Shown in pieces: positions 34,613 through 43,818 of a stretch of DNA of 64,000 nucleotides. Origin of the DNA: JANQMX01 sp965247175 (GTDB lineage Bacteria > Pseudomonadota > Alphaproteobacteria > Kiloniellales > DSM-21159). The notes under the pieces were generated by a model. That model searched no databases. It worked only from the letters and a program-made list of their open reading frames with translations, and was not told where the DNA came from. The stretch's first letter is position 1. Every line of letters starts with the position of its first letter. The position numbers and the translations under genes were made by a program. The DNA lies in contig OZ252006.1 in assembly GCA_965247175.1 (NCBI GenBank), positions 3,596,001 through 3,660,000 of the forward strand, in the 5' to 3' direction.

Positions 34613-35461
34613 ATGTCGGTTGCCGCCCTACAGGAAGAGATCCTCCACCTCGAGAAGCGCCGCCGTCTCTATACGGGCGTGATGATCCTGGTCACCGCGG
34701 CGGTGATCATCGCCGGCTACGGCCAGGCCAACTCGATGAACTCCGGCGGCTTCATCCCGGGGCTCAGCAAGTTCTTCGACTATCCCGGCGAGATCGTCAT
34801 CGAAGCCTGGCAGTCCGGCGGCGCGTTCTTTCTGCTGCTGATCAAGTTCCTGCCGGCGCTGATCGAAACCCTGAACATCGCCCTGGTCGCCACCATTCTC
34901 GGCGGCGCTGCCGCCATGATGATGGCCTTTCTCAGCACCCGCGGTCTGGACGTCTGGCCTTGGGCCATCCCGATCGTCCGGCGCAGCATGGACTTCATGC
35001 GCGCCTTCCCCGAGCTGATCATCGCGCTGTTTCTGATCTTCGTGCTCGGTACCAGCCCGGTGCCGGCGATGATCGCCGTCGCCTTCCACACCGCGGGCGC
35101 TCTCGGCAAGCTCTTCTCCGAGGTCAACGAGAACATCGACCGCAAGCCGATCGAAGGCTTGAAGGCCTGCGGCGCCAACTGGCTGCAGCGCCTGCGCTAC
35201 GCCGTGATCCCGCAGGTGGCGCCCAACTACATGAGCTATTTCCTGCTGCGCCTCGAGATCAACGTGCGCGCCTCGGCCATCCTCGGCTTCGTCGGCGCCG
35301 GCGGCATCGGCTCGGAGCTGCGGCGGACCATCGGCTGGGGGCAGGGTGCCGGTGACGAGACCGCCGCTCTCTTCGTTCTGCTGTTCCTCTCCATCGTGGT
35401 GATCGATCAGATCTCCTCCTACCTGCGCCGGCAACTGGTCGGCAGCGAAGCACGGCACTAG
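34613..35461 (+). CDS. phnE: phosphonate ABC transporter permease, first subunit
   Basis: Membrane channel subunit. 282 residues, about six hydrophobic segments. The EAA-loop appears as GALGKLFSEVNENIDRKPIE followed by GLKACGANWLQRLRYAVIPQ, which docks on PhnC. Also FMRAFPELIIALFLIFVLG and SAILGFVGAGGIGSEL, both typical of PhnE. The start at 34613 has no strong ribosome-binding site. Pairs with the longer PhnE2 that follows after 12 nt. Confidence 0.92.
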   Translation: MSVAALQEEILHLEKRRRLYTGVMILVTAAVIIAGYGQANSMNSGGFIPGLSKFFDYPGEIVIEAWQSGGAFFLLLIKFLPALIETLNIALVATILGGAAAMMMAFLSTRGLDVWPWAIPIVRRSMDFMRAFPELIIALFLIFVLGTSPVPAMIAVAFHTAGALGKLFSEVNENIDRKPIEGLKACGANWLQRLRYAVIPQVAPNYMSYFLLRLEINVRASAILGFVGAGGIGSELRRTIGWGQGAGDETAALFVLLFLSIVVIDQISSYLRRQLVGSEARH

Positions 35462-35473
35462 GGGGAGGGCACG

Positions 35474-36850
35474 ATGGCCAACGCGGCAAGCACGCTCGAC
35501 CTCGGCGCCCAGCGCTCGTCCGCCATCTTCTCGAAAGTGCGGCGCAAAGCCTGGGGCGGCTTCGTCGTGCTGGCCGTCGTCTTCGTCTATCTCGCCTACA
35601 CCTGGAACGCCTTCGATGTCTCCGGCCTCTTGGCCAAGGCGGAGCCGGACCGCGCGTTGATCCTCGGCACCGACTCGGTCGCCCATAAGGTGCATGTGAC
35701 CAAGAGCCTGCGCAGCGGTGAGCTGGAGATCGCTATCGAGGGCGAGCGCACTTCGCGTTATCAGACCCCGCCGCCTTGGGTCGCCTTGCCGGACGACGAG
35801 CGCGTGCGCGTTGATCTCGGCGAGGGCCACATCGCCGAGATCGTCGGCAGCCGCGTCATCTTCGAGGTGCCCGGCTATGGCACCATCGAGGCCGAAGCGA
35901 CGGCGGATGGCGTGGAAACCACACTCCCCGGCCCGCAACCCGAGTGGATGCGGCTCAACCCGCGCAAGTTCGACGCGCGGCCCACCCTGGGCAAGCGGGT
36001 CCAGGTCTCGCGCAGCAAGATCGAGGTGCATCGCTACTTCTTCGGCTGGGAGAACTTCTTCTTCCCCTTCAACTCGCCGCTCTCGACCCTGTCGTTCGGG
36101 GAGCTGACCGACCTCGCGTTCTCCAGTGAGCGGCTCGACCCGGATTACTCAAACGCCGGGCTGATCTTCCAGACCTTCTGGGAGAACCCGGACTGGCAGC
36201 ACGGCAATGTCTTCGTCGCCCTCTTGGAGACCATCCTGATGGCGGTGCTGGGAACCTTCACCGCCGCCTTCGTCGGTCTGCCGCTGGCCTTCCTCGCCGC
36301 CTCCAACTTCACGCCCTCGCAGGTGCTGCGCTTCTTCGTGCGCCGGGTGTTCGACTTCTTGCGCGGCATCGACATGCTGATCTGGTCGCTGATCTTCATC
36401 CGCGCCTTCGGCCTCGGGCCGCTGACCGGCGCCTTGGCGATCGCCTTCACCGACACGGGCACGCTGGGGAAGCTTTTCTCGGAAGCCTTGGAGAACATCG
36501 ACAACAAGCAGGTCGAGGGCGTGCGCTCGACCGGCGCCAATCGGCTGCAACGCTACCGCTTCGGCGTCATTCCGCAGATCCTGCCGATCTTCGTCTCCCA
36601 GGGGCTCTACTATCTCGAGTCCAACACCCGCTCGGCCACGGTGATCGGCGCGCTGGGCGCCGGCGGCATCGGTCTTTTGCTGGTCGAGACGATGCGGACC
36701 GCCCGCGACTGGGAGAACACCCTCTACATCATCGTGCTGGTGGTCATCCTGGTGATGCTGATGGACAGCGCCTCAAGCTGGCTCCGGCGCAAGCTGATCG
36801 CCGGGCGGGAAGACCGCCGCGCGCGCACCGCCGAGGCCTCGGCGCCTTAG
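35474..36850 (+). CDS. phnE: phosphonate ABC transporter permease, second subunit with large N-terminal domain
   Basis: 458 residues. The C-terminal ~240 residues are a PhnE permease: NVFVALLETILMAVLGTFTA, FDFLRGIDMLIWSLIFIRAF, EAA-loop GTLGKLFSEALENIDNKQVE with GVRSTGANRLQRYRFGVIPQ, and SATVIGALGAGGIGLLL. The N-terminal ~220 residues have one membrane segment (about 29-46) and then about 150 residues of mainly beta, charged sequence expected to be outside the membrane (LELILGTDS-like region, VRVDLGEGHIAEIVGSRVIF). Long PhnE proteins are known in alphaproteobacteria, but the role of this part is not. Good ribosome-binding site GGGGGAGGG. Confidence 0.9.
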   Translation: MANAASTLDLGAQRSSAIFSKVRRKAWGGFVVLAVVFVYLAYTWNAFDVSGLLAKAEPDRALILGTDSVAHKVHVTKSLRSGELEIAIEGERTSRYQTPPPWVALPDDERVRVDLGEGHIAEIVGSRVIFEVPGYGTIEAEATADGVETTLPGPQPEWMRLNPRKFDARPTLGKRVQVSRSKIEVHRYFFGWENFFFPFNSPLSTLSFGELTDLAFSSERLDPDYSNAGLIFQTFWENPDWQHGNVFVALLETILMAVLGTFTAAFVGLPLAFLAASNFTPSQVLRFFVRRVFDFLRGIDMLIWSLIFIRAFGLGPLTGALAIAFTDTGTLGKLFSEALENIDNKQVEGVRSTGANRLQRYRFGVIPQILPIFVSQGLYYLESNTRSATVIGALGAGGIGLLLVETMRTARDWENTLYIIVLVVILVMLMDSASSWLRRKLIAGREDRRARTAEASAP

Positions 36851-36979
36851 CTGCTGGGTGCTCGCGTTCGACTTGGTCAGTGATACTTGGGGATCGGCGC
36901 GCGCCGCTTACCCGGCGCGGGATTTCCACCCCGCGGTGCGCCACTGGCGCCCCTCGCCCACTGCGTAGGACGGTGGAAA

Positions 36980-37055
<76 letters not shown>

Positions 37056-37170
37056 ACCGAGGTCATCACGGGGTGCAAGCTGCGCCCCGAAGCCCGGGAA
37101 ATTAGGAAGCGAAGGCCCGATTGGCAAGACCCAATCTGGCGCCAAACCACGCTATGCGGTTCCGGCCCTC

Positions 37171-37311
37171 GTTAGTCTTGTATGGCGCGCCTGCGCCATC
37201 GACGACTGGCGTTTCCGTTCCGAGGCGCGCCCGGGCTGGTGCCGCACAGCGCCGTCAGGCGCCCAAACAAGAATCGGGACGGAACAGTGCAGTGCCGCAA
37301 GGCGCCTATCG
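37171..37311. repeat. palindromic repeat element, copy H (flanks only, core palindrome lost)
   Basis: Contains the family flank motifs TATGGCGCGCC, GAGGCGCGCC and two successive right-end modules: GGTGCCGCACAGCGCC..CAAACAAGAATCGG (37238-37277) and GGGACGGAACAGTGCAGTGCC (37276-37296) ending GGCGCC. The long inverted arms are missing. The double right-end matches, reversed, the left side of copy A. Confidence 0.75.
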
Positions 37312-37319
37312 AAAGCCTT

Positions 37320-37682
37320 CTAGGTCTCTTCCTCGTCCTTGGCGACGGGAACGTCGCCGATATCCTCGTCGTCGCCGCCCAGGTCCTCGGTGTCTTCGAT
37401 CACGGCCTCTTCCACCTCGTCGTCGGCGACCTCGAGATCGGTCTCTTCTTCGAGCTCGGTCTCGGCTTCGGCCTCGGCTTCGGCGGCCTTGGCGCGTGCG
37501 CGCTCGGCTTCCTTGTTCGCCTTCTCGCGGCTGGCGGTGCGGCCGCGGCGCGATTTCAGGATCGCCTCCGGATCGAACTCGGCGCCGCAGGACGGACAGA
37601 CGATGGGCGTGCGGCCAAAATCATAGAATTTGGCGCTGCAGCTTTGGCAAATGCGTTTTGTGCCCCATTCCGGCTTCGCCAA
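37320..37682 (-). CDS. TIGR02300 family acidic zinc-ribbon protein
   Basis: A 120-residue protein of unknown function. N-terminal zinc ribbon with CQSC (RICQSCSAKFYDFGR) and CPSC (PIVCPSCGAEFDP), including the FYDLN-like signature FYDFGRTP. A helical Ala/Glu-rich middle and a very acidic tail (Asp/Glu about half of the last 45 residues) follow. Start TTG at 37682 is favoured: AGGAG lies 7 nt upstream and the protein then begins MAKPEWGTKR, as is usual for the family; the ATG at 37697 overlaps that site. Opposite strand to aroA, divergent. Confidence 0.88.
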   Translation of the reverse strand: MAKPEWGTKRICQSCSAKFYDFGRTPIVCPSCGAEFDPEAILKSRRGRTASREKANKEAERARAKAAEAEAEAETELEEETDLEVADDEVEEAVIEDTEDLGGDDEDIGDVPVAKDEEET

Positions 37683-37969
37683 GACAGGTCTCCTCATGGC
37701 TTTTCGCGCTGGGCTCGGTCGCGCTCTTCGCTTGGCAGGACCCGCCGCTTTTCCGTCTGACCACCTCGGCCCCGGCTATCCGATCACAAGGACGGAGGGG
37801 ACAGGGTCGATAAGGCCGTGAAGGGAAGCGGACAGGCGTCAAGCCCACATAGGTGGTAAACGCTCCAGTGCAAGACGGCGCGGGATTTGCCATGAAGGCT
37901 GAGTGCTGTCAAACGTGCCGTCGGTCGCGTACTGGACCGACCGTTTCTAGAGCTGAGGGGAGAACCGTC

Positions 37970-39346
37970 TTGGAGGCTCGCGCGCTCTCCAGCGTCGCGC
38001 CGGCCGAGGGCCCGCAAGGTATGGCGTCGTCGCCCAGCGAGGCGCTCGCTGGCACGGTCCGCGTGCCCGGCGACAAGTCGATCTCCCACCGCGCGCTGAT
38101 GCTCGCGGCGCTGTCGGTCGGCGAGTCCCGCATCGAAGGACTGCTCGAGGGCGAGGACGTCCTCAACACCGCGGCCGCCATGCGGGCGCTGGGCGCCGAA
38201 GTGGAGAAGGATCCGGCGAGCGGGCTCTGGCGAGTCTGGGGCCGCGGCGTCGGCGGCCTGAAGGAGCCCCAGGACCTGCTCGACTTCGGCAACAGCGGCA
38301 CCGGCGTGCGGCTCGCCATGGGTGTCATCGCCGGACAACCCATCCACGCTGTTCTCAGCGGCGATGCTTCGCTGCGCGGCCGGCCGATGGCGCGAATCAT
38401 GACGCCGCTCGGGCAGATGGGCGTGACCTTCCAGGCGCGTGCCGGCGGCCGCTTGCCCATGGCCATGCAGGGGCCGGAAACCCTGCTGCCTATCGAATAC
38501 GCGCTGCCGGTCGCCTCGGCCCAGGTCAAGTCGGCCATCCTCTTGGCCGGCCTTGCGGCGCCCGGCGAGACCCGGGTGATCGAGCCGCAGCCGACCCGCG
38601 ATCACAGCGAGCGCATGCTCCGCCATTTCGGCGCCAGCGTCGTGGTGGAGGAGTTGCCGGAGGGCGGCCGCCGTATCGCCCTGAGCGGCCAGCCGGAGCT
38701 TATCGGCAGCAGCGTCACCGTGCCGGCTGACCCTTCGTCCGCCGCTTTTCCCATCGTCGCCGCTTTGCTGCTGCCCGGCTCGGACCTGCGTCTCTCAGAG
38801 GTCTGCATGAACCCGCATCGCAGCGGCCTGATCGCCACCTTGCAGGAGATGGGCGCCGATATCGCGGTCGAGAACTTGCGCGAAGAGGGCGGCGAGCCCA
38901 TGGCGGACCTGCGGGTTCGCGGCAGCCGTCTGCAGGGCGTCGAGGTGCCGCCCGAGCGCGCGCCCTCGATGATCGACGAATACCCGGTCCTGGCTGTCGC
39001 CGCGGCCTGCGCCAAAGGGACCACCGTGATGCGGGGTCTCGGCGAGCTGCGGGTCAAGGAAAGCGATCGCCTCGCCGCCGTCGCCAAGGGGCTCGCGGCC
39101 TGTGGCGTGGCGGTCGAGGAAGGCGCGGAGAGCTTGACCGTGCAGGGCGCCGACGGACGCCCGCCCGGAGGCAACAACACGGCGATCGAGACCGAGCTCG
39201 ACCATCGCATCGCCATGAGCTTCCTGGTCATGGGCCTGGCGTGCGAGCGGCCGGTGCGGATCGACGATGCCGCGCCCATCGCCACCTCCTTCCCCGGCTT
39301 CGTCAGCATGATGAGCGCGCTCGGCGCGAAGATCGACACGCCGTGA
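37970..39346 (+). CDS. aroA: 3-phosphoshikimate 1-carboxyvinyltransferase (EPSP synthase), class II type
   Basis: Sixth step of the shikimate pathway. Family motifs: VRVPGDKSISHRALMLAAL, LDFGNSGTGVRLAMGVI, ASLRGRPMARIM, VKSAILLAGL, DPSSAAFPIVAALL and VKESDRLAAVA. Overall it matches the class II (CP4-like) group; where CP4 has GNAATG this protein has GNSGTG, so I would not assume glyphosate tolerance. Start TTG at 37970 follows GAGGGGAGA; ATG at 38021 is the alternative. The open frame reaches back to 37853 without family similarity. Followed 16 nt later by cmk. Confidence 0.94.
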   Translation: MEARALSSVAPAEGPQGMASSPSEALAGTVRVPGDKSISHRALMLAALSVGESRIEGLLEGEDVLNTAAAMRALGAEVEKDPASGLWRVWGRGVGGLKEPQDLLDFGNSGTGVRLAMGVIAGQPIHAVLSGDASLRGRPMARIMTPLGQMGVTFQARAGGRLPMAMQGPETLLPIEYALPVASAQVKSAILLAGLAAPGETRVIEPQPTRDHSERMLRHFGASVVVEELPEGGRRIALSGQPELIGSSVTVPADPSSAAFPIVAALLLPGSDLRLSEVCMNPHRSGLIATLQEMGADIAVENLREEGGEPMADLRVRGSRLQGVEVPPERAPSMIDEYPVLAVAAACAKGTTVMRGLGELRVKESDRLAAVAKGLAACGVAVEEGAESLTVQGADGRPPGGNNTAIETELDHRIAMSFLVMGLACERPVRIDDAAPIATSFPGFVSMMSALGAKIDTP

Positions 39347-39362
39347 GCAGGGGCTGGCCTTC

Positions 39363-40001
39363 GTGATCATTGCCGTCGATGGGCCGGTCGCCGCCGGCAA
39401 GGGCACCCTCGCTAGGGCGCTCGCGGCCAAGCTCGGCTTCGCCTACCTGGATACCGGCCTACTGTACCGCGCCGTCGCCGCCTTAACCCTGGCCGCCGGT
39501 CAGTCGCCGGACGACGAGGCGGCCACCGAAGCCGTCGCGCGCGGCCTGAGCCCGGCCGACCTGGAGCGGGACGATCTGCGCCAGGAGGCGGTCGGCCAGG
39601 CGGCCTCGCTGGTCGCCGCCCAAAGCCCTGTGCGCGCCGCCTTGCTCGATTTCCAGCGCCGTTTCGCCCAGGAGCCCCCCACCGGCGCCAAGGGCGCGGT
39701 GCTCGACGGCCGCGACATCGGCACCGTCGTATGCCCCGATGCGGCGATGAAGCTCTTCGTCACGGCAAGCCCGGAAGTCCGGGCCGAGCGCCGCTATCGG
39801 GAGTTGCTTGCGCGCGGCGAAGAGACTATATACCCGCGGGTCCTGCAGGATTTGAAGGAACGCGACGCACGCGATCAAGCGCGTGCCGTGGCACCTTTGA
39901 AGCCCGCGGACGACGCCGCAATCCTGGATACCTCCGAGCTCGACTCGGACGCGGCGCTCCAGGCGGCCATGCAGATCCTTCAAGATAAGGGCCTTCGCTG
40001 A
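39363..40001 (+). CDS. cmk: cytidylate kinase
   Basis: Phosphorylates CMP and dCMP. 212 residues from GTG at 39363. P-loop VDGPVAAGKGTLARALA (residues 5-21), YLDTGLLYRAVAALTLAAG, LDGRDIGTVVCPDAAMKLFV and the CMP-binding/lid region PEVRAERRYRELLARGE. Normal length. aroA-cmk-rpsA is a conserved gene order. Confidence 0.95.
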   Translation: MIIAVDGPVAAGKGTLARALAAKLGFAYLDTGLLYRAVAALTLAAGQSPDDEAATEAVARGLSPADLERDDLRQEAVGQAASLVAAQSPVRAALLDFQRRFAQEPPTGAKGAVLDGRDIGTVVCPDAAMKLFVTASPEVRAERRYRELLARGEETIYPRVLQDLKERDARDQARAVAPLKPADDAAILDTSELDSDAALQAAMQILQDKGLR

Positions 40002-40106
40002 GTAGCCCCCTTGATGCGTTCCATGGTCGGCAGCGACTGGCTGTTAGCGGACCGTTAACGATAAGCCCTCACCAGGCATCCGTCTGGTGCTGGGAAGACC
40101 GCCGGA

Positions 40107-40120
40107 GCCAACCGGTTGGC
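40107..40120. promoter_or_regulatory. 14-bp palindrome in the rpsA leader
   Basis: GCCAACCGGTTGGC is a perfect palindrome 36 nt upstream of the rpsA start. Could be an operator or part of an mRNA stem used in S1 autoregulation; no direct evidence. Confidence 0.3.
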
Positions 40121-40155
40121 CTGTGACAACGGATTACTAAAGAGGATGATAACGC

Positions 40156-41907
40156 ATGTCTGATGCCACTCCGGCACAAGAAGTCCAAAAAGAGAGCTTT
40201 GCCGCTCTCCTGAACGAACAACTAGGGGACAGCTCGTCCCTCGAAGGGAACGTCCTGCGCGGCACGATCGTCGCCATCGAGAACGACGGCGTTCTGGTCG
40301 ACGTCGGCCTGAAGAGCGAAGGCCGCGTCGCGATGAAGGAGTTCACCAAGGCCGGCGAGGACAGCGAGCTGCGCGTCGGCGATACGGTCGAGGTCTACCT
40401 CGAGCGCATGGAAGACAAGAACGGGGAAGCCATGCTTTCCCGCGAAAAGGCCCGCCGCGAGGAAGCCTGGAACCAGCTCGAGAAGGCCTTCGCCGCCAAC
40501 CAGCGCGTGACCGGCCAGATCTTCGGCCGCGTCAAAGGCGGCTTCACCGTCGATCTCTCCGGCGCCGTGGCCTTCCTGCCGGGCAGCCAGGTCGACATCC
40601 GTCCGGTGCGCGACGTGACACCCTTGATGCACACGCCGCAGCCCTTCCAGATTCTCAAGATGGACCGCAGCCGCGGCAACATCGTGGTCTCGCGCCGCGC
40701 GGTCATGGAAGAAGACCGGGCCGAGCAGCGCAACGAGCTGGTCGCCAACCTCAGCGAGGGCCAGGTGCTGGCCGGCGTGGTCAAGAACATCACCGACTAC
40801 GGCGCCTTCGTCGATCTCGGCGGCGTCGACGGTCTGCTGCACGTCACCGACATCTCCTGGCGCCGCATCAATCACCCGAGCGAGGCGCTCAGCATCGGCC
40901 AGCAGGTCCAGGTGCAGGTCATCCGCTTCAATCCGGAGACGCAGCGCATCTCACTGGGCATGAAGCAGCTCGAGGCCGACCCCTGGGAGGGTGTGGCCGC
41001 CAAGTACCCGCTGGGCGCCAAGCTAATCGGGCGGGTCACCAACATCACCGACTACGGCGCCTTCGTCGAGCTGGAGCCGGGCATCGAGGGCCTGGTCCAC
41101 GTCTCCGAGATGAGCTGGACCAAGAAGAACGTCCATCCGGGCAAGATCGTCTCGACCTCTCAGGAAGTCGAAGTCGTGGTGCTCGACGTGGATGAGACCA
41201 AGCGGCGGATTTCGCTTGGCCTCAAGCAGGCTCAAGCCAACCCGTGGGAGCACTTCCAGGAGAAGTACCCCGCCGGCAGCGAGCTGGAAGGCGAGATCAA
41301 GAACATCACCGAGTTCGGCCTTTTCGTCGGCCTGCCCGGCGAGATCGACGGCATGGTCCACCTCTCCGACCTGGACTGGAGCCGGCCCGGCGAGGAAGCG
41401 ATCAAGGACTACGAGAAAGGCCAAGAGGTCAAGGTCAAGGTCCTCGACGTCGAGGTGGAGAAGGAGCGCATCTCGCTCGGCATCAAGCAGCTCAGCGAGG
41501 ACCCCTTCAAGGGCGCCACCGAAGGCCTCAAGAAGGGCGACGTGGTCACCGGCACCATCAGCCAGGTGGTCGACAGCGGCATCGAGGTCACCCTGGCCGA
41601 CGGTGCGACCGGCTTCATCCGCAAGGGCGACCTGGCCCGCGACCGCAGCGAGCAGCGGCCCGACCGCTTTGCCGTCGGCGAGAAGATCGACGCCAAGGTC
41701 ACCTCGCTCGACCGCAAGACCCGCCGCATCACGCTCTCGATCAAGCAGCTGCAGATCGACGAAGAGAAGCAGGCCATGGCCGAGTACGGCTCGGCCGAGT
41801 CCGGCGCAAGCCTGGGCGACATCCTCGGGGCCGCGCTGTCCAAGGCGCGCGCCGACCGCGAGGAGGAGACGCCGAAAGAGGGCGAGGACGACAGCGAGAA
41901 GTCTTAA
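40156..41907 (+). CDS. rpsA: 30S ribosomal protein S1
   Basis: mRNA-binding ribosomal protein. 583 residues with six S1 (OB-fold) domains, at about 33-101, 118-185, 205-273, 290-360, 377-447 and 462-531. Repeated motifs include VVKNITDYGAFVDLGGVDGL, RVTNITDYGAFVELEPGIEG and EIKNITEFGLFVGLPGEIDG. Acidic C-terminal tail. Starts 154 nt after cmk, with its own leader; ends at a strong terminator. Confidence 0.97.
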   Translation: MSDATPAQEVQKESFAALLNEQLGDSSSLEGNVLRGTIVAIENDGVLVDVGLKSEGRVAMKEFTKAGEDSELRVGDTVEVYLERMEDKNGEAMLSREKARREEAWNQLEKAFAANQRVTGQIFGRVKGGFTVDLSGAVAFLPGSQVDIRPVRDVTPLMHTPQPFQILKMDRSRGNIVVSRRAVMEEDRAEQRNELVANLSEGQVLAGVVKNITDYGAFVDLGGVDGLLHVTDISWRRINHPSEALSIGQQVQVQVIRFNPETQRISLGMKQLEADPWEGVAAKYPLGAKLIGRVTNITDYGAFVELEPGIEGLVHVSEMSWTKKNVHPGKIVSTSQEVEVVVLDVDETKRRISLGLKQAQANPWEHFQEKYPAGSELEGEIKNITEFGLFVGLPGEIDGMVHLSDLDWSRPGEEAIKDYEKGQEVKVKVLDVEVEKERISLGIKQLSEDPFKGATEGLKKGDVVTGTISQVVDSGIEVTLADGATGFIRKGDLARDRSEQRPDRFAVGEKIDAKVTSLDRKTRRITLSIKQLQIDEEKQAMAEYGSAESGASLGDILGAALSKARADREEETPKEGEDDSEKS

Positions 41908-41949
41908 GCACAGGCGTCAGACGACGCCCTGCAATCAAAGTCATTGAAC

Positions 41950-41986
41950 AATCCCCGCCGGCGCGCGTTCGGCGGGGATTTTCTTT
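41950..41986 (+). terminator. rho-independent terminator of rpsA
   Basis: AATCCCCGCCG (41950-41960) pairs perfectly with CGGCGGGGATT (41970-41980), 9-nt loop, followed by TTCTTT (41981-41986). Confidence 0.9.
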
Positions 41987-42120
41987 GTGCTATAGTACTT
42001 TGCAGTGGCACGCTTTCTTGACCGGGGATTAACCCTCTGGCAGGCTCAGCCCACGTGGGTTGGGTGATAAGGGCGGTGGCCACAACCGCCGCCGCTTTGC
42101 CTGCTGGATGGGGAGGTCGA

Positions 42121-42408
42121 ATGACAAAGTCGGAGCTGATTCAGCGCATTTCCGAGCAGAACCCGCATCTCTATCATCGGGATGTGGAACGGATCGTCAG
42201 CACGATCTTCGATGAGATCTCGGAGGCCTTGGCGCGGGGCGACCGCGTCGAACTGCGTGGCTTCGGGGCCTTTTCGGTCAAACAGCGGGAGGCCCGGATC
42301 GGGCGCAACCCGCGCACCGGCGATGCGGTGGCCGTGGGTGAGAAGTTCGTGCCCTTCTTCAAGACGGGCAAGCAGCTGCGCGAACGGTTGAACCTGGGCG
42401 GCGGTTGA
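42121..42408 (+). CDS. ihfB: integration host factor subunit beta
   Basis: DNA-bending protein, dimer with IHF-alpha; architectural partner of sigma-54 promoters and of replication and recombination. 95 residues: MTKSELIQRISEQNPHLYHRD, the HU/IHF signature GFGAFSVKQREARIGRNPRTG and the beta-arm NPRTGDAVAVGEKFVPFFKTG. Start ATG at 42121 with GGGGAGG upstream; the longer frame from 42055 has no family similarity. Next to rpsA as in many Proteobacteria. Confidence 0.96.
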   Translation: MTKSELIQRISEQNPHLYHRDVERIVSTIFDEISEALARGDRVELRGFGAFSVKQREARIGRNPRTGDAVAVGEKFVPFFKTGKQLRERLNLGGG

Positions 42409-42458
42409 GCCTGCCGCGAAGCGACGCGGTCGGCATCGAGCAGAGGGAACGACATACC

Positions 42459-42800
42459 TTGAGAGCATTTCGCGGTCTGTTCGCACTTCTGATACTGCTG
42501 CCTCTGGCTGCGATCGTGGTGATCTTCGCGATTCACAACCGCCACACCGTGTCCGTTGACCTCTGGCCGCTGACCATGGAGGTCACGCCGCCGCTCTTCG
42601 TTCTGGTGCTCTGTACCTTCTTGGTCGGCTTCTTGATCGGCGGCGTGGTGGCCTGGCTGTCAGGCGGGCGGTCCCGGGGCCGGGCGCGCCGGGAGCACCA
42701 CCGGCTGATGGATATGGAGCGGGAGGCGGCCGCGAAGAAGCAAGCCGAAACTGCAGCGACGACCACGACCACCGGCCTTCCGGCCATCGCCAAGAGCTAG
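42459..42800 (+). CDS. lapA: LapA (DUF1049) family membrane protein
   Basis: A 113-residue inner-membrane protein of LPS assembly regulation type. Two transmembrane helices: LFALLILLPLAAIVVIFAI and LFVLVLCTFLVGFLIGGVVA, with the family motif HNRHTVSVDLWP between them. A basic cytoplasmic part and a Thr/Ala-rich tail follow. Start taken as TTG at 42459 (AGAGGGA upstream); TTG at 42405, overlapping the ihfB stop, is an alternative. Downstream of ihfB, as in E. coli, where lapB also follows; here lapB is not adjacent. Confidence 0.85.
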   Translation: MRAFRGLFALLILLPLAAIVVIFAIHNRHTVSVDLWPLTMEVTPPLFVLVLCTFLVGFLIGGVVAWLSGGRSRGRARREHHRLMDMEREAAAKKQAETAATTTTTGLPAIAKS

Positions 42801-42823
42801 CTCGCACACACAGCATAATCGTC

Positions 42824-43759
42824 ATGCGCATCGTTGCCCCCGAAGAGGTTCGGGACAGCCTGGATTTCCCGTCGCTCGTGGCGCGCTTGCGTGAGAGCTT
42901 CCGCGGCGGCGCCACCGTGCCGGTGCGTCACCATCACACCATCCCGAAAGCCGAGGAGCCGGATGCCACCCTGCTTCTGATGCCGGCCTGGCAGGACGGC
43001 GGCGACGTCGGCGTCAAGGTGGTCACCGTGACCCCCGGCAACGGCCAGCGCAGCCTGCCCGCCGTGATGGGCGTCTATCTCTATCTCGACGGGGTCAGCG
43101 GCGCGCCGCGTGCGATCATCGATGGCCCCATGCTGACCCTGCGCCGCACGGCCGCGGTGTCGGCTCTGGCCTCGGACTACCTCTCGCGCCGCGATGCCGA
43201 GAGCCTGGTCATGGTCGGCTCCGGCGCGCTGGCGCCGCACCTCATCGAGGCGCACGCGGCGGTGCGGCCGATCCGCCGGGTGGCGATCTGGAACCACCGG
43301 CCGGAACGGGCGCAGGAGCTGGCCGACGCGCTGAGCGGCGGGCCGCTCGTGGTGACCGCCGTGGCGGATCTGCAGGCTGCGGTGGGCGAGGCCGATATCA
43401 TCTCCTGCGCGACCTTAAGCCAGACGCCCTTGGTTCAGGGCGCCTGGCTCAAGCCAGGCCAGCACCTCGACCTGGTCGGCGGCTTCACGCCACTCATGCG
43501 CGAGGCCGACGACGAGGCCGTGCGTCGCGCGCAGGTCTTCGTTGACACGCGGGATGGAGCGCTTAAGGAAGCAGGCGATATCGTCGAGCCGATCGCCCAC
43601 GGCATTCTGACGCCGGAGGCCATCGTCGCCGACCTCTTGGAGCTGTCGCGCCGCGACGACCCGCTGCCGCGGGACGCCGAGACCATCACCTTCTTCAAGT
43701 CGGTCGGCAGCGCCCTGTCGGACTTGAGCGCGGCGCAGCTGCTCGTCGAGCGCTTGTAA
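42824..43759 (+). CDS. ornithine cyclodeaminase/mu-crystallin family protein
   Basis: A 311-residue NAD(P)-dependent enzyme of the OCD/mu-crystallin family, which includes ornithine and alanine dehydrogenase-like enzymes and delta1-pyrroline-2-carboxylate reductases. Seen: the N-terminal substrate segment MPAWQDGGDVGVKVVTVTPGN, RRTAAVSALASDYLSRRDAE, the Rossmann motif VMVGSGALAPHLIEAH, AIWNHRPERAQELA, and CATLSQTPLVQGAWLKPGQH. True substrate uncertain. The gap to lapA is only 23 nt. Confidence 0.88.
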   Translation: MRIVAPEEVRDSLDFPSLVARLRESFRGGATVPVRHHHTIPKAEEPDATLLLMPAWQDGGDVGVKVVTVTPGNGQRSLPAVMGVYLYLDGVSGAPRAIIDGPMLTLRRTAAVSALASDYLSRRDAESLVMVGSGALAPHLIEAHAAVRPIRRVAIWNHRPERAQELADALSGGPLVVTAVADLQAAVGEADIISCATLSQTPLVQGAWLKPGQHLDLVGGFTPLMREADDEAVRRAQVFVDTRDGALKEAGDIVEPIAHGILTPEAIVADLLELSRRDDPLPRDAETITFFKSVGSALSDLSAAQLLVERL

Positions 43760-43818
43760 AGCATCGGCCTCCGCCGGGACGCGGGCGCGCCGAGCATTTG
43801 GAACACGGACGGGACATC

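Noticed and set aside
32453..36850. A complete phosphonate degradation locus
   Set aside because: Only transport genes are present; genes on both sides are unrelated (secreted protein, tRNA).
42006..42022. Sigma-54 promoter before ihfB (TGGCACG..TTGAC)
   Set aside because: Spacing is one base too long and the -12 GC is missing.
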